From NCBI GenBank assembly GCA_964515555.1, contig CAZEVY010000034.1:1-46091 (forward strand): a DNA stretch of 46,091 bases. The letters run 5' to 3'. The notes beneath the pieces were generated by a model that saw nothing but the letters and a program-made list of their open reading frames with translations, made no database searches and was not told the origin of the DNA. Source of the DNA: CAZEVY01 sp964515555 (GTDB taxonomy: Bacteria > Acidobacteriota > Terriglobia > Bryobacterales > Bryobacteraceae). A program made the translations under genes and the position numbers. Shown here one piece after another: positions 33,101-40,296 of the stretch (its first letter is position 1; each line of letters starts with the position of its first letter).

Positions 33101-34374
33101 TGGCCGACGATGGCGCCGGTGGTCTTCGCCTGAAGGTTACCGGTGACGGCGCGCTCGGCGTCGATGATGCCGAAGCCGAGGAACTGCTCCCAACCGGAGG
33201 CGGCGGAGGCGGCGGTCTGCTGGATGCGCTGGAGGATCGCGGTGGCGGGAATGCCCGGGGCGATCATGCGCAGGAGTCCGGCGAGGGCGGCCACGTGCGG
33301 GGTCGCCATGGAGGTTCCCGACATGGTGGCGTAGGCGGAGCCCGGATAGGTCGAGAGGATGCTCACACCGGGCGCGGCGATATCGGCGGCGAGGCCGTAG
33401 TTGGAGAAGCTGGCGCGGGCGTTGGTGCTGGAGCTGGCGGCGACGCCGGCGGCGTAGTTGGCGCCGGCTGGGAAGAACAGGCCGCTCGAGTTGTTGTTGC
33501 CGGTGGCGGCGACCACCAGGCTGTTGCGCTCCCAGGCGTATCGCACCGCATCCTGGAGCACCTGCGAGTAGCCGGCGCCGCCGAGGCTGAGGGAGATGAC
33601 AGCGGCGCCTGAGTCGGCGGCCGCCATGATGGCGTTGGCGATGGTGACGTCCGATCCGGAGCCGTTGGCGGCGAGCACCTTGATGTGGAAGATCTCGAGG
33701 TATGGTCCGAGCGAGGCGACCCCGGCGGCGTTATTGGTGGCGGCGGCGACGGTGCCGGAGGTGTGGGTGCCGTGGCCGTGATCGTCGGCGACGGCGCAGG
33801 GGGGATTCGGGATGGTGGTGGGCTCCAGGGCCAGGCTGAGGGCGATGTTGATCTGCCCGCCGGAAGCGGAGTCGGTGGACGCGCCGCCGGCGTTGGCGAA
33901 GTCGGGGTGCGCGCAGTCGACGCCGGTGTCGAGCACGGCGACCTTGACGCGGTTGGCGCCGGCGGTGGCCGAGGTGAGGTACTTGCCGGCGACGGTGGCC
34001 CAGGCCTGGGCGGCCTTGACGGTCGTCAGGGCCCATTGGGAGGAGTAGCTGGGGTCGTTGGGAGCGGTCAGGGTGGTGGTGCGCAGGTGGTTGGATTCGA
34101 TGTAGTGGACCAGGGGATTGCGCGCGAGCTGCTGCACGAGCGCGGTGGCGTTGCCCGGGATGCGGAGCACCTGGAAGTCGCGCACACGCTGGCCGATGTT
34201 GTAGGAGCCGGGCGGCAGGATGTCGCTCAGGCTGGCGCCGGGGCGGAGGCGGATGACGAATTCGTTGGGGATAATGGCGTCGCCGGGCTCGGAGGGAATT
34301 TCGCGGCCCGCCCAGACGAGGGAGGCCGCGGCCCACACAAGCGCGCACCCGAAACGGCGGGCGGAGGAGGCCAT
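30127..34374 (-). CDS. Secreted subtilisin-like protease with carboxypeptidase-type and Ig-like repeat tail
   Basis: About 1415 residues. Numbering from the upstream ATG (34383): a signal-like N-terminus, a propeptide (about 30-100), then the S8 catalytic domain with Asp152 in AVLDTGVD, His204 in DHGHGTH, oxyanion Asn296 and Ser358 in GTSMATPHVAALAG. Three carboxypeptidase-regulatory-like domains follow (about 425-665), then one Big-type domain, then seven tandem Ig-like repeats of about 96 residues reaching the C-terminus, each with an 'AxxGGA.V...SS.P....P..V.VAAGA' core. No anchor is seen at the C-terminus. The start at 34374 is preferred because TATCAT lies 7 bases upstream; that hexamer overlaps the ATG at 34383. 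Confidence 0.9.
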   Translation of the reverse strand: MASSARRFGCALVWAAASLVWAGREIPSEPGDAIIPNEFVIRLRPGASLSDILPPGSYNIGQRVRDFQVLRIPGNATALVQQLARNPLVHYIESNHLRTTTLTAPNDPSYSSQWALTTVKAAQAWATVAGKYLTSATAGANRVKVAVLDTGVDCAHPDFANAGGASTDSASGGQINIALSLALEPTTIPNPPCAVADDHGHGTHTSGTVAAATNNAAGVASLGPYLEIFHIKVLAANGSGSDVTIANAIMAAADSGAAVISLSLGGAGYSQVLQDAVRYAWERNSLVVAATGNNNSSGLFFPAGANYAAGVAASSSTNARASFSNYGLAADIAAPGVSILSTYPGSAYATMSGTSMATPHVAALAGLLRMIAPGIPATAILQRIQQTAASAASGWEQFLGFGIIDAERAVTGNLQAKTTGAIVGQAVDDEGLPLAGVQISLAGVNLTTGTSGLFRVYNIPPGFYEIGATAPGLPAQTVPAVVVAGADSAVTIPMDVGLGRFTGVVTVAGLPAAGAVVDVLQGGLVKAAGFTDSSGVFTVAVPAGTYDLRASAFGRIAGTSSGQNVAAGVTETVNLVMQALGALGGTVTGNGGAAIANAQISLTGVGGYLAGAVTNAAGNYQTQPIPAGAYQVTASAAGYPASPATPVTVGDGATADLDFNLSAVTVTVSPATRTLAQSMSQAFSATVTGAGPGVTWSRSPATGTISAAGVYTAPSSFSGIQNITITATSVDQPTRFGTAAVKLSTVLTLSLAATTIGAGASTTTNRVTLAEAAPAGGATVALASNDPALTVPPSVFVAAGATVSANFTIVANAVAAATTATVSATYDGVTKSANMTVNPLALASVALSPSTVAGGTSGTANKVNLNGPAPAGGAIVAVASSNPAVATVPPTVTVAAGATASPNFTIATSAVAASTPVTITATYAGSSASATLTVTPSSLSSISLSPNSMAGGASSSASRVSMSAAVSADTVVSLSSANPAVAAVPSTVTVPAGASFATFPVTTTAVAAQTSVVISANYGGATRSSTLTVNRLAALSISVSPSSAYGPGSTGSNKVTLNGPAPPGGALVSVTSANPGVASPPATVLVPAGAAASANFTITTTQVSASTPVLITASYGGVSKSGTLTVNPILVSTLTVPAALAGGAASGSNRIVLNTGAPPGGAIVTLASSDPSVATVPASVTVAAGATNSNNFAITSWPVASNKTTTITATYNGSVKTALLTVRPPYVSTVALSPTSVTEGSPGGVRVYLDGPAPAGGAVAAVSSANPGRASPPPAVSFAAGSNNSGLIPFPTTWTGAPSGTVLISATRGVTRTVNLTVNKLVASSVTMGASSVQGGNSVSNNRVTLNGVAPPGGAVWTVTSSDPSVVPPPTVTVAAGLTNITFTMATTVVASSRTVTISATYGGVTRTATINVNP

Positions 34375-34381
34375 ATGTAAC

Positions 34382-34387
34382 ATGATA
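34382..34387 (-). promoter_or_regulatory. -10 element (TATCAT) of the subtilase gene
   Basis: On the minus strand TATCAT is followed by 7 bases and ATG at 34374, again with no ribosome binding site. The upstream ATG at 34383 lies within this hexamer, which argues for the later start. Confidence 0.4.
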
Positions 34388-34496
34388 CGCCCGGGGCAAT
34401 TACGACTCCATTACCGGCAGTGGGGAAGACGCCTTAGAAGGGTGTCGGAAGGGCGCTTAGCGCGGCGAAGGGAGGTGGTGTTGCTGCAGGGGCCGT

Positions 34497-36596
34497 TCAC
34501 CCCACCCTGACCAGGCCGTATCGGCGCTGCCAGTGGCCGCGAATATAGTCGACCCCGCGGCGCAGCTCTTCCTGCGAAGGCGGCGATTCGATGAACTGCA
34601 AGGCTTCGCGGCGGGCCGTCTCCAGAATCTCCTGGTCGCGGACAATGTTGGCGATCGACAGGCCCGGCAGTCCGCTTTGCCGGGTCCCGAAAAACTCGCC
34701 GGGGCCGCGCAGGCGCAGGTCCATCTCGGCGATGTGGAAGCCGTCGTTGGAGTCGACCAGGGTCCGGATGCGCTCGCGGCCGAGTTCGCTGAGCTTGCCG
34801 GTCACCAGCACGCAGTGGCTCTGCGCCGCGCCGCGCCCCACGCGTCCGCGCAACTGGTGCAATTGCGCCAGGCCGAATCGCTCCGCCTGTTCGACCACCA
34901 TCACGGTGGCGTTGGGCACGTCGACGCCGACTTCGATCACCGTGGTGGAGACGAGAATGTCGACCTCGCCCGCCTTGAAGCGCCGCATGACGTCCTCCTT
35001 CTCCGACGAGGGCAGCCTGCCGTGCAGCAGACCCACGCGGCGATCGGGGAAAACGCGCGCCGACAGGTGCTGGTGCATTTTCGCGGCGGCCTTCATGGCC
35101 TGGGTCTCCGACTCCTCGATGACCGGATAAACGACGTAGGCCTGTCGGCCCTCCTCGATCTCGCGCTTCACAAAACTCCACACCTGCTCGATGCGATCCT
35201 CGGTGACGTGCTTGGTCACGATCGGCTTGCGGCCCGGCGGCATCTCGTCGATGACGCTGGTGTCCAGGTCGCCGTAGAGGGTCAGGGCCAGGGTTCGCGG
35301 GATGGGCGTGGCGGTCATGACGAGGACGTCCGGGGTGACGCCTTTCTGCCGCATGCGCAGGCGCTGCATGACGCCGAAGCGATGCTGCTCGTCGACGATG
35401 GCGAGGCCGAGGCGGTGGAACTCGACGTCCTCTTCGAGCAGCGCGTGGGTGCCGACGGCGATCGGCGTCACGCCGGCGGCGATCATGCGCTTCAGCGCCG
35501 CCTTCTCGCGCGCGGTGTTCGATCCGGTCAGCAGCACCGGCACGTATTCGAGCGGCTGAAACAGGTTCTTCAGGGAGAAGTAATGCTGCGTCGCGAGAAT
35601 CTCGGTGGGCGCCAGCAGCGCCGCCTGGTAGCCGTTCTCGATGGCGATGACGGCGGCCTCGGCGGCCACCAGCGTCTTGCCGCTGCCGACGTCGCCCTGG
35701 AGGAGGCGGTTCATGGGATGCGGCGACTGCATGTCGCGCGCGATTTCGGCGAGTACGCGCTTCTGCGCTCCGGTGGGTTTGAAGGGGAGCATCTTCTTGA
35801 TGCGCTCGCGGGCGCGGTCGTTGAGCTCGAAAGCGATGCCGGTCTCCTGCCGCGCGCTGGCGCGCTTGAGGGCGAGGCCGCATTCGAGCCAAAAGAACTC
35901 CTCGAAGATGAGACGCACGTGCGCCGGCGACCGGAAGGCGTTGAGCACGCGGAGGTCGGCGCCGGGGGCAGGGAAGTGCATGGCGCGGATGGCATCCCAT
36001 CGCGCGGGAAGCTGGTTGCGGTCGACGACGGAGGGCGGGAGGGGGTCGTCCATGGGCGGGAGATTGGCGAGGACGAAGTGGACGAGTCTGCGGAAGACGC
36101 GCGTGGTGATCTTGCCGGCGGCCTCGTAGACGGGCACGATGCGGCCGGTGTGGAGGGTGGCCTCCTCCTCGTCCTCGTCGGCCTGGAGAATCTCCATTTC
36201 GGGATGCGTCATCGAGAGGTCGCCGGTGTAGCTGTCGAACTCGACTTTGCCGTAGAGCGCGGCGCGCACGCCGGGGGCGAGGATTTTCTGGAGATACTCG
36301 CCGTGGAACCACTTGGCGAGGAGAGCGCCGCCGAGGGGGTCGCGGAATCTCGCCTCGAAGATGCCGAGATTGCGGCGGCCGATCCGGGCCAGGCGCGCCG
36401 AGGAGACTTCGGCGACGACGGTCGCCATTTCGCCGGGAGCGAGCTTCGAGGCGGCCTTGAGGTTGGAGCGGTCCTCGTAGCGGAAGGGGGCGTAGTACAG
36501 CAGGTCCTCGACCACGCGGAGGCCTTTTTCGGCGAGCGTTTCGGCGCGTGCGGGGCCGACGCCCTTGACGTACATCAGCGGGGTGGCGAGATCCAC
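34497..36596 (-). CDS. recG: ATP-dependent DNA helicase RecG
   Basis: 699 residues from GTG at 36596, close to the usual RecG length; homology starts directly (VDLATPLMYVKGVGPARAETLAEKGL). The wedge/OB domain includes GMATVVAEVSSARLARIGRR. The helicase core has LLQGDVGSGKTLVAAEAA (Walker A), LAPTEILATQHY, DEQHRFGVMQR (DExH), VMTATPIPRTLALTLYGDLD, HGRLPSSEKEDVMRRF, STTVIEVGVDVPNATVMVVE and QLHQLRGRVGRG. RecG reverses stalled forks and processes branched DNA. The frame upstream of 36596 stays open to an ATG at 36674 but only through repeat sequence, so that longer start is rejected. A TACCCT hexamer 10 bases upstream could be its -10 box. Confidence 0.95.
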   Translation of the reverse strand: MDLATPLMYVKGVGPARAETLAEKGLRVVEDLLYYAPFRYEDRSNLKAASKLAPGEMATVVAEVSSARLARIGRRNLGIFEARFRDPLGGALLAKWFHGEYLQKILAPGVRAALYGKVEFDSYTGDLSMTHPEMEILQADEDEEEATLHTGRIVPVYEAAGKITTRVFRRLVHFVLANLPPMDDPLPPSVVDRNQLPARWDAIRAMHFPAPGADLRVLNAFRSPAHVRLIFEEFFWLECGLALKRASARQETGIAFELNDRARERIKKMLPFKPTGAQKRVLAEIARDMQSPHPMNRLLQGDVGSGKTLVAAEAAVIAIENGYQAALLAPTEILATQHYFSLKNLFQPLEYVPVLLTGSNTAREKAALKRMIAAGVTPIAVGTHALLEEDVEFHRLGLAIVDEQHRFGVMQRLRMRQKGVTPDVLVMTATPIPRTLALTLYGDLDTSVIDEMPPGRKPIVTKHVTEDRIEQVWSFVKREIEEGRQAYVVYPVIEESETQAMKAAAKMHQHLSARVFPDRRVGLLHGRLPSSEKEDVMRRFKAGEVDILVSTTVIEVGVDVPNATVMVVEQAERFGLAQLHQLRGRVGRGAAQSHCVLVTGKLSELGRERIRTLVDSNDGFHIAEMDLRLRGPGEFFGTRQSGLPGLSIANIVRDQEILETARREALQFIESPPSQEELRRGVDYIRGHWQRRYGLVRVG

Positions 36597-36634
36597 GTAA
36601 CAGTTCAGGGTAGCGGACTGCCGGGATGAGAGGT

Positions 36635-36696
36635 GCGACCGTAGTTGGAGGGAGCGGAAACCGCCTGATCGCATCCGCTCCCTATGGTCGCGGCTC
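36635..36696. repeat. Two head-to-head copies of the dispersed element forming a long hairpin
   Basis: One copy on the minus strand (36635-36658) and one on the plus strand (36674-36696) face each other. GGGAGCGGA (36650-36658) pairs perfectly with TCCGCTCCC (36674-36682), and the outer GCGACC and GGTCGC (36635-36640, 36686-36691) extend the stem past an internal loop. It lies between the TonB-receptor stop and the recG start. Confidence 0.8.
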
Positions 36697-36712
36697 TGTT
36701 ACGGAGCCGCGT
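36690..36712 (-). terminator. Perfect 8-bp hairpin after the TonB-receptor gene
   Basis: CGCGGCTC and GAGCCGCG face each other across about seven bases, starting 17 bases after the receptor stop codon. There is no T-run, so it is at best a factor-dependent terminator or a 3'-end stabiliser. The left half is the GGTCGCGGCTC arm of the neighbouring repeat, so two alternative hairpins compete for the same bases. Confidence 0.45.
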
Positions 36713-36728
36713 GCGTTAGCCGGGGTGC

Positions 36729-39700
36729 TTAGAACTCCAGCCGCAGCCCCATCGTAATCATGCGCGCGCCGACCTGCGGGCCGGTCGGGCGGCCGAAACC
36801 CACGTTGCCCACGGCGCCGATAATTCCGCCGAAGTTCGTCCGGTTGAACATATTGAAGGCGTCGGCGCGATAGTGGAGGTCGATGGTACGGTCGCCGCGC
36901 ACGGGGAACTTCATCGTCTTGCCGATGGAGAAGTTCTCGATGAACACCGGAGGATTCCGGAAATCCTGGTAGTACTGCGCCGCGTCGCCGAGCCCGAACT
37001 GCGCGGGTGTTGTGAAGGCCGCGGCGTTGAACCAGCGCGTGGCCGGATTGTTGGGGTCGAGCGTGCCGCGGTCGATGCCGGTGCGGATCGGTCCGGTCCC
37101 GACGTTGGCCTTCTTGAACTGCGTGAACAGCACGCCGGTGCCAATGGTGTTGGAGGGGGCCTGCACCAGAATCAACCCGCCGGAGCGGTACTGCTGGATG
37201 GCGCTGATGGTCCAGTTGGCGGCCACCAGGTTCGCCAGGAATCCGTCGCGATTGAAGAACTTCTTGCCGCGGCCGAACGGCAGGTGGTAGGAGTTCAGGA
37301 AGTTGAACACGTGCGTCAGGTCGAATGGCAGGTGACTCTTCATCTCGCCGTAGTTGTAGTTGTCCTGCGCGGCGACGTTGAAGCCGGAGGTCGCGAAATT
37401 CTGCGAGAAGACCTGCCGGTAGTGACCCACGCCCAGCGACTTCGAAAACGTATGCGCGGCCATCAACTGCCAGTCGCCGAAGCGGCGCTCCACCTTGGTC
37501 TGGAGCGAGTCGTACCAGTTGCGGCCGATGCCGGCGTTGCGCTCGGAGATGTCGAGGTACTGCGGATAGGGGCGCAGCGCCTGCGCCAGCGTGTTGGAGT
37601 TGGCGAAGCTCGCATAGGGCTTGGTGAAGCCCGCCGCGGCCACTGCCGGCGAGTCGATGCGCTGCTGCAAAAGCGACCCCAGGCCCAGCCGGCTGACCGG
37701 AAGCTGGTTGAGCAGCAGCGTCGAATTGAGTCCCTTGCCGCGATTGCCGACGTAGGCGACGTCGACGACGAACTTCTGGATCTCCTGCTGGATGCTGAAG
37801 CTCCAGCTCTGAATTCTCGGCGCCTTTCCGAAGTTCTCCGAGAATACGTCGACCGAGTTGTTGTTCGCCACGTTCGGGTCGATGACCGGCGAGGGCTGGA
37901 AGCCCGGAGGCGCCACGATGCCGTTGTCCCATTGCAGGGCTCCGTTGACGCCGTCGGAGAAGACCGTCAGCGGAATCGAGAATCCGAAGCGGCAGCCGCA
38001 GCCACCGTTGGCGAGCGTCTGGTAGTAGATGCCCCAGCCGCCGCGGATGACCGTTTTGTCGAAGAGCCGGAAGCTCATGCCGAAGCGCGGTCCGAGGTTC
38101 GTGTAGTCGGTCGGGTAGGGGCGCGACTCGCCAGTACGGCCGGCGCCCTTGCCGAAGAACACCATGGCGCCGGGGAGCCCGGCCGCGCCCGGGTTTGCAA
38201 CGCGGCGATCCATTCCCGAATAATTTCCATCCTTTTCCGCCCAACCCAGCGGGACTTCATATCGCATCCCGAGATTCAAGGTCAGACGCGGGTGGATCTT
38301 CCAGGTGTCCTGGAAGTAACCGGACCGGTAGGAATACGTGACGGTCCCTGGGACCACGGGCAGCGTTCCCCGATTGGCGTTGTCGGGCAGGCCGAGCAGG
38401 AGGCTCGCGAAGGCGTGACCGGTGCCCGAGAGATTCGTCGGGATCGCCGTCTGCGCGCGGGCGAAGATGTACTGTCCGTTCGTGCCGGCCAGGTCGATAC
38501 TGCCGGACTTGTATGTCGTCTGAAGGCTTCGCAGGTCCCAGCCCATCTTGAACTCGTGCGCGCCGCGAATCCAGCTCAGGCCCTGGGTGATCTGGCGCGT
38601 GATGTTGAACTGGCTTCCGTTGTTGACCTTGCCGTCCTGGACGCCCCAGGCGGTCAGCGCGTCGGCGCCGGTGAAGCCGACGCGTGGCGTGGCGTCGGAA
38701 TCGCCGGTGATTCCGGGGAATCCGAACTTGGAAGCGAAGCCCTGCTGGAAGGGGTTGTTCCACACCTGGCGATAGCGGGAGTATCCGAAGGTTGTGTGCA
38801 ACAGGATATTCGGGCGGATTACAAGGTCGTGATTGACGCGCCAGTTGTCGGGCTTCTGGACGTTCAGCAGACCCTGGCCGAGCGGACCGGGAAAGGCGGA
38901 CAGCGTATCGCTGGTCTCCGACTCCTTGGTGAGCGTGAACGCCAGGCGATTTCCGGCAGTGATGGCGTGATCGAGCTTGATGCTCCAAATGGGCCGGTCG
39001 TAGCGCAGCGTGTTGACGTTGTCGTAGTTCGAAGTGAGGGACGCCCGCGTGGGGTCTGGAATCGACGAAAGGATGTTACTCGATATCCGGCTGAAGCGGT
39101 TCTGCGGAATCCGGTTGCCGCCGAAGGGCAGGCGCGTGTTTCCAGAGGTTGTCGCCGGATCGTAGAGAATCTGTGCGGCCGGAAGCTCGCTGAAATCGCC
39201 GGTCTTCATCCGGGCGGTGGGGACTGTGCTGAGCGCCTGGCTGGTGCTGATAGGTCGCTTGTCCTTGGTGTAGGTGAGATAGAAGAAGGACTTGTTGCGG
39301 CCATCGTAGACGCCGGGAATCCAGATGGGTCCGCCGCCGGCGGCGCCTTGTTCGTTGAAGCGGTCCTTGGGCCGGATGCGGCCCGCGGCGTTGTTCGCCC
39401 AGGCGTTGGCGTTCCAGATGTCGCGCCGCATGTTGAGGAACACCTGCCCGTGGAGGTCGTTGGTGCCCGAGCGGGTGACGTAGATCTCGACGCCGCCGCC
39501 GAAGCGGCCGTACTCGGCGTCGAACGTCGAGGTGAGCAGCTTGAACTCGCTGAACATCACCGCCGCCGGGAAGTTAAACGAGATCCCGCCGGACTCCGGG
39601 TTGGTGTTCGATGCGCCGTCGATCAACAGCTCCTGCGCGCGGCCGCCGGAGCCTGCCACCGACAACTCCGCCGACGGGTTCACGCCCGGCATGTAGTTGA

Positions 39701-40169
39701 CGAACGTCCGGGGATTGCGTATACCGCCGGAAAAGAACGGGAGCGTGTTCAGGAACTGGCTGGAGAACGCCTGGCCGCGCTGGGCGGAACTGGTCTCGAG
39801 CAACTGCACCGCGCCACTGACGTCGATGGTCTGAGCCACATCGCCCAGCTCGAGTTTCAGGTCGGCTTCCTGACGCGAGGCCACGCGAACTTCGACGCCT
39901 CCGAGGGTGGGTTTCTTGAAACCCGTCTTCTCGACGCTGATTTCGTAGGTTCCGACCGGCACCCTCGGGAATACATACAAGCCGGCTTCCGATGTCTCGG
40001 TTTCCGACTTGACGCCGTTGGCGGTGTTGGTAACCGTTACCTTGGCGCCCGGAACGGCGGCGCCGTTCGGATCGGTGACCACACCGGAAATCGAGCCTGT
40101 GGCCACCTGGGCGGTCGCGACCGCGGCCAGGAACAATAGCGTCGCCAGCGCGATACAGATGCGTTTCAT
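36729..40169 (-). CDS. TonB-dependent receptor with N-terminal carboxypeptidase-regulatory-like domain (Oar-like)
   Basis: 1146 residues. Signal peptide MKRICIALATLLFLAAVATAQ (1-21), then a carboxypeptidase-regulatory-like domain (about 24-105: TGSISGVVTDPNGAAVPGAK, GTYEISVEKTGFKK), a plug-like region (about 110-230, with VAGSGGRAQELLIDGASNT and FSEFKLLTSTFDAEYGRFGG) and a long outer-membrane barrel ending in the C-terminal signature ITMGLRLEF with terminal Phe. This layout is the Oar-like family, greatly expanded in Solibacter-type genomes and thought to take up large polymers. The substrate is unknown. It is transcribed alone; a TATACT box lies about 59 bases upstream of the ATG. Confidence 0.93.
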   Translation of the reverse strand: MKRICIALATLLFLAAVATAQVATGSISGVVTDPNGAAVPGAKVTVTNTANGVKSETETSEAGLYVFPRVPVGTYEISVEKTGFKKPTLGGVEVRVASRQEADLKLELGDVAQTIDVSGAVQLLETSSAQRGQAFSSQFLNTLPFFSGGIRNPRTFVNYMPGVNPSAELSVAGSGGRAQELLIDGASNTNPESGGISFNFPAAVMFSEFKLLTSTFDAEYGRFGGGVEIYVTRSGTNDLHGQVFLNMRRDIWNANAWANNAAGRIRPKDRFNEQGAAGGGPIWIPGVYDGRNKSFFYLTYTKDKRPISTSQALSTVPTARMKTGDFSELPAAQILYDPATTSGNTRLPFGGNRIPQNRFSRISSNILSSIPDPTRASLTSNYDNVNTLRYDRPIWSIKLDHAITAGNRLAFTLTKESETSDTLSAFPGPLGQGLLNVQKPDNWRVNHDLVIRPNILLHTTFGYSRYRQVWNNPFQQGFASKFGFPGITGDSDATPRVGFTGADALTAWGVQDGKVNNGSQFNITRQITQGLSWIRGAHEFKMGWDLRSLQTTYKSGSIDLAGTNGQYIFARAQTAIPTNLSGTGHAFASLLLGLPDNANRGTLPVVPGTVTYSYRSGYFQDTWKIHPRLTLNLGMRYEVPLGWAEKDGNYSGMDRRVANPGAAGLPGAMVFFGKGAGRTGESRPYPTDYTNLGPRFGMSFRLFDKTVIRGGWGIYYQTLANGGCGCRFGFSIPLTVFSDGVNGALQWDNGIVAPPGFQPSPVIDPNVANNNSVDVFSENFGKAPRIQSWSFSIQQEIQKFVVDVAYVGNRGKGLNSTLLLNQLPVSRLGLGSLLQQRIDSPAVAAAGFTKPYASFANSNTLAQALRPYPQYLDISERNAGIGRNWYDSLQTKVERRFGDWQLMAAHTFSKSLGVGHYRQVFSQNFATSGFNVAAQDNYNYGEMKSHLPFDLTHVFNFLNSYHLPFGRGKKFFNRDGFLANLVAANWTISAIQQYRSGGLILVQAPSNTIGTGVLFTQFKKANVGTGPIRTGIDRGTLDPNNPATRWFNAAAFTTPAQFGLGDAAQYYQDFRNPPVFIENFSIGKTMKFPVRGDRTIDLHYRADAFNMFNRTNFGGIIGAVGNVGFGRPTGPQVGARMITMGLRLEF

Positions 40170-40227
40170 TCTCGTGAACCCCTGTGAGCTCGGGATTGGT
40201 CTTCGGGGACTTCCCGGCTTTGGGCCA

Positions 40228-40233
40228 GTATAT
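40228..40233 (-). promoter_or_regulatory. -10 element (TATACT) of the TonB-receptor gene
   Basis: The minus strand reads GATATACTGG about 59 bases before the receptor ATG, giving a leader of roughly 50 bases, unlike the leaderless genes nearby. Confidence 0.45.
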
Positions 40234-40296
40234 CGGGTTTTCGACGGCCCGGACGTTAAGAGAGCTTCATCGATGCCGCTTGCCTGCGCGCGCCGC

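Noticed and set aside
36597..36674. ATG at 36674 as recG start
   Set aside because: The extra 26 residues are encoded by the dispersed repeat hairpin and match nothing in RecG; homology starts at GTG 36596.
36873..40139. A 1088-codon open frame on the plus strand
   Set aside because: It is antisense to the TonB receptor, has no start signal or recognisable domain, and reflects high GC at third positions. The same holds for 24386-26623(-), 34533-36629(+), 10433-11860(+) and similar long antisense frames.
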